A DNA stretch of 64,000 nucleotides from Alteriqipengyuania_B sp035481675. Its GTDB lineage: Bacteria; Pseudomonadota; Alphaproteobacteria; Sphingomonadales; Sphingomonadaceae. Shown piece by piece: positions 39,933-51,247 of this stretch. How positions within the stretch are numbered: position 1 is the stretch's first letter; the number at the start of each line of letters is the position of its first letter. Under the pieces are notes generated by a model, which did not search any database, had not been told where the DNA came from, and was given only the letters and a program-made list of their open reading frames with translations. A program made the position numbers and the translations under genes. The stretch lies in the NCBI RefSeq assembly GCF_035481675.1, contig NZ_JAYJJW010000001.1:1116001-1180000 (forward strand), written 5' to 3'.

Positions 39933-42326
39933 TCAGAAGCTCTGGCGCACCGTCACCCCGATGGTGCGCGGCTGGCCGACCGAGTAACCGAGCCGGGCCC
40001 GCCCGCCACGCTCGCGGTCGAACGACAGCAGCGGGTTTTCGTCCAACAGGTTGTTGGCATAGACGATCAGCGACAGGCCGCTGTCGAAGTCGATCCCGGC
40101 GCTGAGGTTCACCAGCTGGTATTCCGGCAGTTCCAGGTCCAGCACCGTGGCATCCGTCCCAGGCGCGCCGAGATACGGCAGGCCCGACACGAACGTGCGC
40201 GGATTGTTTTCCTGGTCGGCAGGCTGGGTAAAGCGCGAACCCACATGCTGGACCGATGCCGCGAAGTAACCGCTGGCACTATCGCCGACGGGAAATTCGT
40301 AGCTTGCCGCGGCCGACAGCTGCAGTTCCGGAACGGAAGCCAGGCGGTTGCCGTCGCGAATGCCCGTCGCCGTCGCGAGCGGTTCGGGCAGCGTCGTGCC
40401 GAACTGCGCATCCACGTAACTGCCGCTGAAGCTGAAATCGAGGCCGGGTGCCGCCTCGACCCCGAACTCCAGCTCGATACCGCGTGAGTAGGCCTCTTCC
40501 ACGTTGAACACGATACGGCTGGAACAGCTGCCCGCATCGAGCGTGGTCTGCAGGTTGTTGATGTCGTTGTAGAACGCAGCCGCGCCGAAGCTGAAGCCGG
40601 GGCCGAAGGCCTTGGCACCCACTTCGTAGTTCCACAGCGTCTCGTCCTCGTAGGACTGGAAGTTGCCGAACAGGGCAAGGTCGTTGGCCGAACACAGCGT
40701 GGCGTTGAGGGGATCGTTCACCCCGCCCAGGCGGAAGCCTTTCGAAACCTGCGCATTCAGCGTCAGGTTGTCGCTCGCTTCGTAGGACACGATGAAACGC
40801 GGGCTGACGCCGTCGGAGGTGGTCGAATCCGTCTGGTCGTCACCGTTTGCAAACAGGCCGCCGGACAGGAAGCGCCGCTCTTCCTCGAAGTCATAAGCGC
40901 GCGCGCCCGCCGTCACCGTCAGGCGATCGGTCAGTTCGTAGGACAGCTCCCCGAAGATCGCGAACTGCTTGATGTTGTATGGCAGGTCTGCGTTGTAGGG
41001 GCTGTCGAGATTGTCGAAGCCGTTGGCCACTGCGGCCGACGTGCCCGCACCCAGCGCCGCATCGGTCGCCGCGGCGTAGCCCGGCGTCGGCAAGCGCTGC
41101 GCATAGACGCGGTCGACTTCGGAATAATACACGCCGTAGAGCCACTGGAACGGCCCCGCATCGGTCGATGCGATCCGCAGTTCCTGCGTGAACCCTTCGA
41201 AATCGGTGGTGTCGCGCAGGTTGGACGGCAGGGCCACGGCGGCGTCCGGATAACCCAGATCGACCGAGACCGAACCGGTCAGCGCGCTCGCATCGCGGCT
41301 GACCAGGATGTCGCGGTTGATGTAGCTGGTGACGGAAGTGACGGTGGCATAATCCGTTACCGGGATGTCGATCACGAGGTCGGCCAGCAGCGTCTCGTCC
41401 TCGAAAGCCTCGCGCAGCAGCAGGTACTGCTGGCGCTCTTCCAGCGTCACCGGGTTGGTGATGAAGGGGTTGGCGTAGAGGTTGAACACCTCCTGCCGGT
41501 TGAAGCCGCCGGTTTCGACCTTCTGCCATGCCACGCGCGGAGTGATGGTAAAGCCCGGGCTCGGTTCGAACGTCAGCGCCACGCGGGTGCCGTAGCGATC
41601 GCCGCTGTTGACGTTGTCGCCGCCGGCCGGGCCGATGGCGTCGATGAAGCCTCCGTAATGCTGCCAGTATCCGACGACGCGGAGCGCCGCGTTGTCGCCC
41701 AGCGGCAGGTTGACCGCGCCCTTCAGCGCGCCGCCGATATCGTCTTCCTCCACCATGTTGATGTTGGCTTCGACCGTGCCCTCGGTAACGCCGAGAGTCG
41801 GCTGGTTGGTGATGTAGCGGATGGTGCCGCCGACAGAGCCCGAACCGAACAGCGTGCCTTGCGGCCCGCGCAGCGTTTCCACGCGGTTTAGGTCGAACAG
41901 GTCGAAATCGGGCGTGAACAGCGACAGCGAAATCACCGATTCGTCGAGATAGACGCCGACCTGCTCCTTCACGCCCGGCTGGTCGCGCACGACCTGGCCG
42001 GCGGAGACGCCGCGAACCGAAACCTGGCTCTGCCCCGGGCCGAGGTTCTGCACGCTGAGGCCGGCGACATTGCGCGACAGGTCTTCCAGCGTGGTCGCGC
42101 CGGTTTTCTGGATGTCTTCCGCAGTCTGCGCGTTGATCGAGAACGGCACGTCCTGGATCGTCTGGTCGCGCTTGGTCGCGGTAACGACGATCAGGTTGTC
42201 GTCGGAATCTTCCGCCGGAGTGCCCGCATCCTGGGCCATGGCCGGGGTGGCGAGCAACGCCATGCCGGTGGTTGCGAGAAGCGACAGGCGCGTCAGGCGC
42301 CCCTGTGTGTGAGCCATACGCGACAT
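39933..42326 (-). CDS. TonB-dependent outer membrane receptor
   Basis: A 797-residue receptor. Signal peptide to about residue 31 (LLATPAMAQ), TonB-box-like stretch DNLIVVTATKRDQTIQDVP, plug domain (SINAQTAEDIQKTGATTLEDLSRNVAGLSV, RGPQGTLFGSGSVGGTIRYIT) and a beta-barrel ending RTIGVTVRQSF with the C-terminal Phe. The N-terminus is typical of sphingomonad receptors for sugars, aromatics or metal chelates; the ligand cannot be predicted. AGGGAG lies before the ATG at 42326. It stands alone with no cognate sigma/anti-sigma pair nearby. Confidence 0.93.
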   Translation of the reverse strand: MSRMAHTQGRLTRLSLLATTGMALLATPAMAQDAGTPAEDSDDNLIVVTATKRDQTIQDVPFSINAQTAEDIQKTGATTLEDLSRNVAGLSVQNLGPGQSQVSVRGVSAGQVVRDQPGVKEQVGVYLDESVISLSLFTPDFDLFDLNRVETLRGPQGTLFGSGSVGGTIRYITNQPTLGVTEGTVEANINMVEEDDIGGALKGAVNLPLGDNAALRVVGYWQHYGGFIDAIGPAGGDNVNSGDRYGTRVALTFEPSPGFTITPRVAWQKVETGGFNRQEVFNLYANPFITNPVTLEERQQYLLLREAFEDETLLADLVIDIPVTDYATVTSVTSYINRDILVSRDASALTGSVSVDLGYPDAAVALPSNLRDTTDFEGFTQELRIASTDAGPFQWLYGVYYSEVDRVYAQRLPTPGYAAATDAALGAGTSAAVANGFDNLDSPYNADLPYNIKQFAIFGELSYELTDRLTVTAGARAYDFEEERRFLSGGLFANGDDQTDSTTSDGVSPRFIVSYEASDNLTLNAQVSKGFRLGGVNDPLNATLCSANDLALFGNFQSYEDETLWNYEVGAKAFGPGFSFGAAAFYNDINNLQTTLDAGSCSSRIVFNVEEAYSRGIELEFGVEAAPGLDFSFSGSYVDAQFGTTLPEPLATATGIRDGNRLASVPELQLSAAASYEFPVGDSASGYFAASVQHVGSRFTQPADQENNPRTFVSGLPYLGAPGTDATVLDLELPEYQLVNLSAGIDFDSGLSLIVYANNLLDENPLLSFDRERGGRARLGYSVGQPRTIGVTVRQSF

Positions 42327-42472
42327 CGTAAATCTCCCTCTGCCGGACCGGTGCCTATCCGCATCGTTTCCCGGTCTATCGAATCTGCGCTCTTATATGC
42401 CGTTCTGGCAATTGCCTGTGCAACATTCGCATGGAATCGCCGGACAATGTGGCTATCCCGCCACAGCCTTGC

Positions 42473-43147
42473 TCAGCGGTCCACAACTAGTTCCGGCTGG
42501 GGATTGTTGGGCTGGAGGATCAGCTCGCCCTGCTCCACGCGCCAGCCCTTCAGGCGGCTGAGCAGGTTCATGCCGATGACATTGGTCGGGCCGATATTGG
42601 GCGCGATGACGGCATCGAGGCCGCGCGCCGCGACATTGCCGAAGCGCAGTTCGTCGATGGTGGTGATGCTGGCGCTGATCGATCCATTGGCGGTCTGCAT
42701 GCGGATCGGCAGGCGATCGCGGGCAGGTTCGAGGCCGGCAGCGGCAGCGGACTCCGCGCCCAAAGTCGTCAGCGTCGCGCCGGTATCGACCATGAAGCGG
42801 GTGGGCACGCCGTTGACCTCCGCATCCAGCCAGTAATGCCCGTCGCGCGCCAGCGGTACGCGGGTTTCGCCGCCCTCCACCACCTGTTCGGGCAGCCCGG
42901 CTTGCGGCAGCGCCATGTCAAAGCGCGGATCGAGCCGGCTCAATTGCAGCACCACCAGCACCAGGACACCGCAGAGGACCACGGTGCTTGTCCCGCGGAT
43001 CAGCCCCCCCAGGCGCGGCGCGCGGCGACGCAGAAACCCGCCGAACACGCTGAGGAGCACGGCGGCGAGGACGACGGCCATAAGCCCGGTTTGCGGAACC
43101 TCCGCAATGCCGTTCGCCGCATCGCGCCACAGATTATCTATCGACAT
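42473..43147 (-). CDS. Membrane-anchored retropepsin-like aspartic protease
   Basis: A 224-residue protein with two N-terminal helices (residues 20-40 and 52-68) and a periplasmic retroviral-type protease domain: VNGVPTRFMVDTGATLTTLGAESA holds the catalytic DTGA motif and GMNLLSRLKGW the C-terminal flap/dimer segment. Members of this family (TIGR02281 type) are single-lobed and dimerise; substrates are unknown. It is monocistronic. Confidence 0.88.
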   Translation of the reverse strand: MSIDNLWRDAANGIAEVPQTGLMAVVLAAVLLSVFGGFLRRRAPRLGGLIRGTSTVVLCGVLVLVVLQLSRLDPRFDMALPQAGLPEQVVEGGETRVPLARDGHYWLDAEVNGVPTRFMVDTGATLTTLGAESAAAAGLEPARDRLPIRMQTANGSISASITTIDELRFGNVAARGLDAVIAPNIGPTNVIGMNLLSRLKGWRVEQGELILQPNNPQPELVVDR

Positions 43148-43204
43148 TCCGGTTATATAGGGTGCGCCACCCTATCCTGCCATGAACGGCCAGCCCGACC
43201 CACG

Positions 43205-44191
43205 TCAGGGCGCGTTGCGCGGTTCGCTGGCGTCGGCGAGGATGAGCGAAAACCGGCCCTCAGCGTCCAGCCAGCGCTTCACCGGCGTCCACCCTCCGGC
43301 AAGGAGCAGCATTGTCGAGGACCGCTCGTCGAACTTGTGGCTGTTTTCGGTGTGGATGCTTTCGCCCTTCGCCATCCGGAACGTCTCGTCGCAGACCTCG
43401 AATTCGATGTCGCGGTCTGCCACCAGGTGCATCTCGACACGGGCGAACGTGTCTTCCCAGCGGGCCTCGTGATGCAGGGCCTCGACCGGGATGGTGCCGT
43501 CGAGCTCGCGGTTGATGCGGCGCGCGAGGTTGAGGTTGAATTCGGCCGTGACGCCCGCGGCATCGTCATACGCCGCTTCCAAGACCGACGGATCCTTGAT
43601 CAGGTCCATGCCGATCAGCAATTGCGATCCGTCGCCCAGCGTTTCGCGCATCGATCGCAGCAGGTCGACCGCCGTCCACGCGACCATGTTGCCGATTGTC
43701 GAGCCGGGAAAGAAACCCAGCTTGGCCATGTCCGCCACCGCCGCCGGCAGCTCCACCCGCCGCATGAAATCGGCCTCGATCGGGTACACCGCGAGATCGG
43801 GAAATTTCGCCTGCAGTTCGGCCGCAGAGGCGCGGAGGAAATCGCCCGCGATATCCAGCGGGACGTAGGCCGCAGGCTCGATGGCGGAAAGAAGCAGCGG
43901 GGTCTTGAGGCTGGAGCCGCTGCCGAATTCCACCACTGCGCGATCGGGCCCGATGAGCTCGCAAAACTCAGCTCCCTGCGCCTCCAGGATGGAGCGTTCG
44001 GCGCGGGTCGGGTAATATTCGGGGACCTTCGTGATATCCTCGAACAATTCGCTGCCCGCATCGTCGTAAAGCCAGCGCGCAGGCACCGCCTTCTGCCGCT
44101 GCGACAGGCCTTCCAGCACATCGGAGCGAAAGGCGCGGTCCACCCCGCCCTCGTCCAAGTCGACGAGGGACATGGAATTGTTTTTCGTCAT
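43205..44191 (-). CDS. egtD: L-histidine N-alpha-methyltransferase EgtD
   Basis: A 328-residue SAM-dependent enzyme that makes hercynine (trimethyl-histidine) in ergothioneine synthesis. VVEFGSGSSLKTPLLLSA is the SAM loop; GRMPGSTIGN-like FFPGSTIGNM, GMDLIKDPSVLEAAYDDAAGVTAEFN and the C-terminal FSLILAD fit the family. The start ATG shares its A with the egtB stop (TGATG); a TTG one codon upstream is also in frame. Operon egtB-egtD. Confidence 0.93.
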   Translation of the reverse strand: MTKNNSMSLVDLDEGGVDRAFRSDVLEGLSQRQKAVPARWLYDDAGSELFEDITKVPEYYPTRAERSILEAQGAEFCELIGPDRAVVEFGSGSSLKTPLLLSAIEPAAYVPLDIAGDFLRASAAELQAKFPDLAVYPIEADFMRRVELPAAVADMAKLGFFPGSTIGNMVAWTAVDLLRSMRETLGDGSQLLIGMDLIKDPSVLEAAYDDAAGVTAEFNLNLARRINRELDGTIPVEALHHEARWEDTFARVEMHLVADRDIEFEVCDETFRMAKGESIHTENSHKFDERSSTMLLLAGGWTPVKRWLDAEGRFSLILADASEPRNAP

Positions 44192-45444
44192 CAAAGATCC
44201 TTCGCGAGCCTGACGCCGGTGAATTGCCAGCGCTGGTGCGGGTAGAAGAAATTGCGGTAGCTCGCGCGCGAATGGCCGCGCACCGTGGCGCAGCTGGCGC
44301 CCTTCAGCACGAACTGCCCGCTCATGAACTTGCCGTTGTATTCACCCACCGCGCCCGCCGGCGGGGCATAGCGCGGGTATGGGAGATAACCGGAGCGGGT
44401 GAACTGCCAACCATCGCCGAACAGTCCGTCCGATCCGGTGAGCAGCGGCGGGACCGCGCCGTCCAGCTGGTTGCCGCCTGCCGGATCATGGGCGGGTTCG
44501 ATATCGTCGTGCTGGCCGCGGGCGACCGCTTCCCATTCGGCTTCCGTCGGCAGGCGGTATCCGGCCCACTCGGCAAACGCGTCCGCCTCGAAATAGCTGA
44601 CGTGGGTGACGGGCGCATGAGGATCGCGCTCCTGCCAGCCGGCGTGGGTGAAATGCTCGCGATCGCGCCAGTACATGGGCGCGTCGATGCCGTTCTCATT
44701 CACCCAGGCCCAGCCGTCCGCCAGCCACAGGCGGTGATCCCGGTAGCCGCCGTCCGCGATGAAGCGGTCCCAGTCGCCATTGGTGACAAGCCGGTCCGAC
44801 AGGGCGAAGGGTTCCAGCAAGGTACGGTGCAACGGCCCCTCGTTGTCGAAGGCGAACCCATCGCCATCGTGGCCGATCTTGGCGATGCCACCGGGATGGC
44901 GGTGCCAGCCTTGCGGACGCTGCGCCGACCGATCCGGCTGGCCGTCCCACATCTTCGGGCCGAGCGGGTTCTGGAACAGCGCGTGCTTGATGTCGGTCAG
45001 CAGCAACTCGATATGTTGCTGCTCGTGCGCACAGCCCAACGCGATGAGCGGCTGCAGCTCTTCGCGGTCCAGCAGCGGGGCCATCGCTTCCTCCACCGCA
45101 TCCCGCCAGTCGAGGATTTCCGCCACCGTGGGGCGGGACAGCATGCCGCGCCGGTCGCGGGCGATCCGCGCGCCTTCCGCCTCGTAATAGGAATTGAACA
45201 GGAACGGCCAGCGCTCGTCATGCAGTGTGTAGCCCGGTACGTGGTCCCGAAGCAGGAAGGTCTCCCAGAACCAGGTCGTATGGGCCAGGTGCCACTTCGT
45301 CGGGCTCGCATCCTCCATCGACTGGATGGTCGCATCCGCTTCGGACAGCGGCGCGGCCAACGCGGGCATAAGCGCGCGCGTGCGGCGGAATTCTGCTTCG
45401 AGCGACGCGGCGGGCGCCCCGTGTTGCGGCTGGACCGATGCCAA
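44191..45444 (-). CDS. egtB: Ergothioneine biosynthesis protein EgtB (sulfoxide synthase)
   Basis: A 417-residue non-heme iron enzyme. N-terminal DinB-like domain with the His ligand in WHLAHTTWFWETF and the HX3HXE motif HEQQHIELLLTDIKH; C-terminal formylglycine-generating-type domain (APVTHVSYFEADAFAEWAGYRLPTEAEWEAVARG and VLKGASCATVRGHSRASYRNFF). It joins hercynine and a thiol (gamma-glutamylcysteine or cysteine) using O2. Start is TTG at 45444 with GGAGG seven bases upstream. Together with EgtD this gives the two key steps. Confidence 0.93.
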   Translation of the reverse strand: MASVQPQHGAPAASLEAEFRRTRALMPALAAPLSEADATIQSMEDASPTKWHLAHTTWFWETFLLRDHVPGYTLHDERWPFLFNSYYEAEGARIARDRRGMLSRPTVAEILDWRDAVEEAMAPLLDREELQPLIALGCAHEQQHIELLLTDIKHALFQNPLGPKMWDGQPDRSAQRPQGWHRHPGGIAKIGHDGDGFAFDNEGPLHRTLLEPFALSDRLVTNGDWDRFIADGGYRDHRLWLADGWAWVNENGIDAPMYWRDREHFTHAGWQERDPHAPVTHVSYFEADAFAEWAGYRLPTEAEWEAVARGQHDDIEPAHDPAGGNQLDGAVPPLLTGSDGLFGDGWQFTRSGYLPYPRYAPPAGAVGEYNGKFMSGQFVLKGASCATVRGHSRASYRNFFYPHQRWQFTGVRLAKDL

Positions 45445-45549
45445 ATCCGCCTCCCCTCTTCGTGTCTTCCCCCAGCATGGCGGACGGACATGACAATAGA
45501 AAGGCCGGGAGGCCGGAAATTTCCCGAAATTAACGAAAGATAGTTGGGG

Positions 45550-46932
45550 TCAGGCCGCGGCGGCGCGGCTGTCGACCCCTTCTTCCACCAGCATTTCGGC
45601 AATCGCGAAGGCGAGTTCGAGCGATTGCGCGGCGTTGAGGCGCGGGTCGCAATGCGTGTGATAGCGATCGCCCAGCCGTTCGTCGGTGATCGCCACCGCG
45701 CCGCCGGTGCATTCGGTCACGTCCTGCCCGGTCATCTCCAGGTGGATACCGCCTGCATGCGTGCCTTCGGCCTTGTGGACCGCGAAGAAGCCGCGAACCT
45801 CGCCCATAATCCGGTCGAAAGGCCGCGTCTTGTAGCCGCTGTCCGCCTTCACGACATTGCCGTGCATCGGGTCGCAGCTCCACACCACCGGGTGCCCTTC
45901 GCGCTCAATCGCGCGGACGAGCTTCGGCAGGCCGGCTTCCACCTTGTCGTGGCCGAAGCGGCTGATCAGCACGATCTTGCCCGCCTCGCGCGAGGGGTTG
46001 AGCGTATCGAGGATGCGCACGAGGACGTCCGGCTCCAGGCTCGGCCCGCATTTCACGCCCAAGGGGTTGCCGATGCCGCGTGCGAATTCCACGTGCGCGC
46101 TGCCGTCAAACCGCGTGCGGTCGCCGATCCACAGCATGTGGGCGCTGGTATCGTACCAGTCGCCGGTCAGCGAATCCTGCCGCGTCATGGCCTGTTCGTA
46201 AGGCAGCAGCAGCGCTTCGTGACTGGTGTAGAAGCTGGTGCCCTGCAATTGCGGCACGGTTGCCGGATCGATCCCGCAGGCTTCCATGAAATCGAGCGCT
46301 TCGCCGATGCGGTCGGCGGTTTGCGCAAACTTGTCCGCCCATGGGCTGCGGCCCATGAAATCGAGCGTCCACTGGTGGACCTTGCGCAAATTGGCATAGC
46401 CGCCGGTCGAAAACGCACGCAGCAGGTTCAGCGTCGCCGCGCTCTGGTTATAGGCGCGCACCATGCGCTGCGGATCGTTACGGCGCGTCTCGGCATCGAA
46501 TTCGATCCCGTTCACGTTGTCGCCGAAGTAGCTCGGCAGGGTCTGCTGCCCCTGCGTTTCAGTATCACTGCTGCGCGGCTTGGCGAACTGGCCCGCCATG
46601 CGCCCCACCTTCACCACCGGGCTCTTGCCGGCAAAGGTCAGGACGACCGCCATCTGCAGGATCACGCGAAACGTGTCGCGAATGTTGTTCGGGTGGAATT
46701 CGGCAAAGCTTTCCGCGCAGTCTCCGCCCTGGAGCAGGAACGCCTCGCCCCGGCATACCTCGGCCAATTCCGCCTTGAGCGCCCGCGCCTCGCCCGCGAA
46801 GACGAGCGGGGGGAAGGACGACAGCGTGCCGGTCGCCTCTGCCAGCGCTGCCTCGTCCTCGTAGCGGGGCAGGTGCTTCGCTTCGAAACCTGTCCAGCTG
46901 CCGGGTTGCCAATCGTGTGCCATCGTTTCCAT
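45550..46932 (-). CDS. aroG: Class II DAHP synthase (3-deoxy-7-phosphoheptulonate synthase)
   Basis: A 460-residue enzyme of the plant-type class II, condensing PEP and erythrose-4-phosphate to start the shikimate pathway. It opens DWQPGSWTGFEAKHLPRYEDE and shows VFAGEARALKAELAEVCRGEAFLLQGGDCAESF, GRMAGQFAKPRS, HTSHE-like TSFYTSHEALLL, and RFGHDKVEAGLP. Two starts (46932 or 46923) are possible. No other aro genes are adjacent, and gene symbols for class II enzymes vary. Confidence 0.95.
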   Translation of the reverse strand: METMAHDWQPGSWTGFEAKHLPRYEDEAALAEATGTLSSFPPLVFAGEARALKAELAEVCRGEAFLLQGGDCAESFAEFHPNNIRDTFRVILQMAVVLTFAGKSPVVKVGRMAGQFAKPRSSDTETQGQQTLPSYFGDNVNGIEFDAETRRNDPQRMVRAYNQSAATLNLLRAFSTGGYANLRKVHQWTLDFMGRSPWADKFAQTADRIGEALDFMEACGIDPATVPQLQGTSFYTSHEALLLPYEQAMTRQDSLTGDWYDTSAHMLWIGDRTRFDGSAHVEFARGIGNPLGVKCGPSLEPDVLVRILDTLNPSREAGKIVLISRFGHDKVEAGLPKLVRAIEREGHPVVWSCDPMHGNVVKADSGYKTRPFDRIMGEVRGFFAVHKAEGTHAGGIHLEMTGQDVTECTGGAVAITDERLGDRYHTHCDPRLNAAQSLELAFAIAEMLVEEGVDSRAAAA

Positions 46933-47050
46933 CCGTTACTCGGCCTCCAACCTAGGGGTTGGCCGGTCGGATTGCCAGAAACGGAATTTGGGCCGCGGGC
47001 AAGCGCGCTTTTCCGATCACGTTGATCGGGTGCGAGGACGCGGGGGCCAG

Positions 47051-47090
47051 AGAAAACCCCCGCGACGGTCTCCCGTCCGGGGGTTTTTCT
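47051..47090 (-). terminator. Rho-independent terminator of pckA
   Basis: On the minus strand AGAAAAACCCCCG pairs with CGGGGGTTTTCT around an inner GACGG/CCGTC stem, ending in a T-tract. It separates pckA from the upstream region of aroG. Confidence 0.85.
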
Positions 47091-47115
47091 CATGGCGCCA
47101 TATGCCGGCAGCGCG

Positions 47116-48705
<1,590 letters not shown>

Positions 48706-48900
48706 TGGAAACTCCGTGGCGTAACAGGTCTGGTGGACGGCGCGAGGCAGGCGAACGACACGCTGTGTGCATTCGTATGCAAGCGACCTTTGCGCCGCCT
48801 TTAGGGCCCCGTGCCGATTCCGTCAATTTCGCTGCGGCTGTCCGCGCTAAAAATCCCCTGCGTTGTGCAGTCGGGCCTGCCGCGCTATCTCCGGCGGACG

Positions 48901-49656
48901 ATGGAAACCGACACCCCCGAACTGGCCCCCGGCGCCGCGTCCGGCGCCGACAACCGCGTCATCGCGCTGGTCGACGACGACCGCAACATCCTGACCACGC
49001 TGGCGATAGCCCTGCAGGCCGAAGGCTTCGTCACCCGCCTCTACACCGACGGCGAAACGGCGCTGAAGGCCTTGCTGGAAAACCCGCCGGACCTGGCCGT
49101 GTTCGACATCAAGATGCCCAAGATGGACGGGATGGAACTGCTCGCCAAGCTGCGCGAACATTCCGACCTCCCCGTCATTTTCCTCACCAGCAAGGACGAA
49201 GAGGCGGACGAGGCGGCCGGCCTTGCCATGGGCGCGGACGATTACATCGCCAAACCCTATAGTCAGCGCCTGCTGCTGGCCCGCATCCACGCGATCCTGC
49301 GCCGCAGCGGATCGCCCGCCCATGCCGGCCCGCACGGCGACGAAGACGGCTCCGGCGTCGTTACCCGCGGCCGCCTGGGCATGGACCCCGCGCGCCACCG
49401 CGTGACGTGGGACGGGGTGCCGGTGGCCCTCACCGTGACCGAATTCCTCATCCTCGAAGCGCTCGCCCAGCGTCCCGGCGTCATCAAGAGCCGCAACCAG
49501 TTGATGGACGCGGCCTATCCGGACGACATCTTCGTCGACGACCGGACGGTGGACAGCCACATAAAGCGCATGCGGCGCAAGTTCCGCGCCAAGGATCCGG
49601 AATTTTCCGGCATCGAGACGCTTTACGGTGCAGGATACAGCTTCTCCGGTGCGTGA
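48901..49656 (+). CDS. chvI: ChvI-type response regulator
   Basis: A 251-residue OmpR-family regulator. Receiver domain: VIALVDDDRNILTTLAIALQ (acid pocket Asp-Asp-Asp), phospho-acceptor Asp in DLAVFDIKMPKMDGMELL, and ...DDYIAKPY. The DNA-binding domain is winged-helix (VTEFLILEALAQRPGVIKSRNQLMDAAY, DSHIKRMRRKFR). The start at 48901 follows a 20-residue linker typical of sphingomonads. ChvI/ChvG respond to acid or cell-wall stress. It overlaps the kinase gene. Confidence 0.93.
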   Translation: METDTPELAPGAASGADNRVIALVDDDRNILTTLAIALQAEGFVTRLYTDGETALKALLENPPDLAVFDIKMPKMDGMELLAKLREHSDLPVIFLTSKDEEADEAAGLAMGADDYIAKPYSQRLLLARIHAILRRSGSPAHAGPHGDEDGSGVVTRGRLGMDPARHRVTWDGVPVALTVTEFLILEALAQRPGVIKSRNQLMDAAYPDDIFVDDRTVDSHIKRMRRKFRAKDPEFSGIETLYGAGYSFSGA

Positions 49657-51247
49657 GCCTGCCGAGACCGGGCTCGACCCGCACGATCCGGGCCGGATCG
49701 CGCCCCGCTTCGCGCGTTTCGACCTTGCCCGAGGTGCCTCGCTTACCACACGCATCCTGCTGCTCAACATCATTCCCATCGCGCTGCTTGCCGGCTCGGT
49801 CTTCTACCTCGACAGCTATCGCCGCCAGTTGACGGGCGAACGGTTCCGCCTGGCGCAGGTGGAAGCCCAGATCATCGCCGAGGCCTTGGCCGGCGCGTCG
49901 CAGGAACGCCAGGAGGCGCTGCTGATCCAGATCGGCAAGGAACAGCAGCTGCGCATTCGCCTCTACGATCCCGAAGGCGTGCTGACGCAGGACAGTTTCG
50001 TCCTGGGCGAACCCGCCTACACGCTCGACGACCCGACCGACGACAGCTGGGTCGAACGCTGGGGTCGCTCGCTCGACGCGGGCATGGATGCAATGCTGGG
50101 CGCGCCCCCGGTGCCCGACTATGTCGAGCCGGAGACCGACGATGCGGAAGACTGGCCCGAGCTCGCCGAAGCGCGGCGGCAGGGCATCACGCAGCTGCGC
50201 CTGCGCTATGCCCCCGACCGGACCCCGGTGATAACCGCGGCCGCGCCGGTGGGCCTCGAGGGCGCGACGCTGCTGCTCAGCCGCAACCCGCGCGACATCG
50301 TGCAATCCGTGCGCGACGCGCGCGGCCTGATCGCCGCGCTGATCGGGGTGGCCTTCCTCGTTTCCATCATGATCTCGCTGTACCTCGCGCGAACCATCGT
50401 CGAGCCGCTGCGCCGGCTTGCCCGCGCCGCCGTGCGCGTGCGGCTGGGGCGCGAGCGCGGCGTCGTGGTCCCGCGCATGAGCGAGCGCGGCGACGAGATC
50501 GGCATCCTCGCCCGTGCAACCTCCGATATGACCGAGGCGCTGCGCCAGCGGATCGATGCCGTCGAGGCCTTCGCCGCCGATGTCGCGCACGAGATCAAGA
50601 ACCCGCTCGCCTCCCTGCGCAGCGCCATCGAGAGCCTCGGCACGGTCGACGACCCGGCCCTGCGCCGCCAGCTCAACGACATTGCCGCCCACGACGTGCG
50701 CCGGATCGACCGGCTGGTGACAGAGATTTCCGATGCCAGCCGCATCGAGGCGGAAATGTCGCGCACCGAGTTCGAAGTCATCGACCTCGACCGGATGGTC
50801 CGCAACCTCGTCGCGGCGCGCGATCGGCGTGACGAAAACGAAGGCCGCGAGGTCGCTATCACCCTGCACGACGGCCCTGCCTACATCCAGGGGGTTGCCC
50901 TGCGGCTGGAGCGGGTCATCGGCAACCTCCTCGACAACGCGGTCTCGTTTTCGCCCAAGGGTGGCAGGATCGACATCGATATCACGGCGGAAGGCGAGTT
51001 CGTCGAACTCAACGTCTGCGACCAGGGCCCCGGTATCGCACCCGAAGCGCGCGAGAAGGTCTTCACCCGGTTCCATTCGGTGCGGCCGGACAGCGAACAG
51101 TTCGGCAACCACTCCGGCCTCGGCCTCGCCATCGCGCGGACCATCGCGGAAGCGCATGACGGCACGCTGACCGTCGGCGACCGGGCGGACGGAGGAAGCG
51201 GGGCCTGCCTCACCCTCGCCCTCCCCGCCGCCGACAGCGCGCGATGA
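49628..51247 (+). CDS. chvG: ChvG-type sensor histidine kinase
   Basis: A 539-residue kinase with two membrane helices (about residues 40-58 and 235-255) around a periplasmic domain (STIMULATE-like, with LRIRLYDPEGVLTQDSFVLGE), a HAMP domain (LARTIVEPLRRLARAAVRVRLG), the phospho-acceptor VAHEIKNPLASLRSAIESL, and the ATP-binding domain with NLLDNAVSFSP, CDQGPGIAPEAREKVFTRF and HSGLGLAIARTIAEAH. Starts are GTG at 49628 or GTG at 49649, both overlapping chvI. Next gene hprK overlaps by four bases, so they are co-expressed. Confidence 0.92.
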   Translation: MQDTASPVREPAETGLDPHDPGRIAPRFARFDLARGASLTTRILLLNIIPIALLAGSVFYLDSYRRQLTGERFRLAQVEAQIIAEALAGASQERQEALLIQIGKEQQLRIRLYDPEGVLTQDSFVLGEPAYTLDDPTDDSWVERWGRSLDAGMDAMLGAPPVPDYVEPETDDAEDWPELAEARRQGITQLRLRYAPDRTPVITAAAPVGLEGATLLLSRNPRDIVQSVRDARGLIAALIGVAFLVSIMISLYLARTIVEPLRRLARAAVRVRLGRERGVVVPRMSERGDEIGILARATSDMTEALRQRIDAVEAFAADVAHEIKNPLASLRSAIESLGTVDDPALRRQLNDIAAHDVRRIDRLVTEISDASRIEAEMSRTEFEVIDLDRMVRNLVAARDRRDENEGREVAITLHDGPAYIQGVALRLERVIGNLLDNAVSFSPKGGRIDIDITAEGEFVELNVCDQGPGIAPEAREKVFTRFHSVRPDSEQFGNHSGLGLAIARTIAEAHDGTLTVGDRADGGSGACLTLALPAADSAR

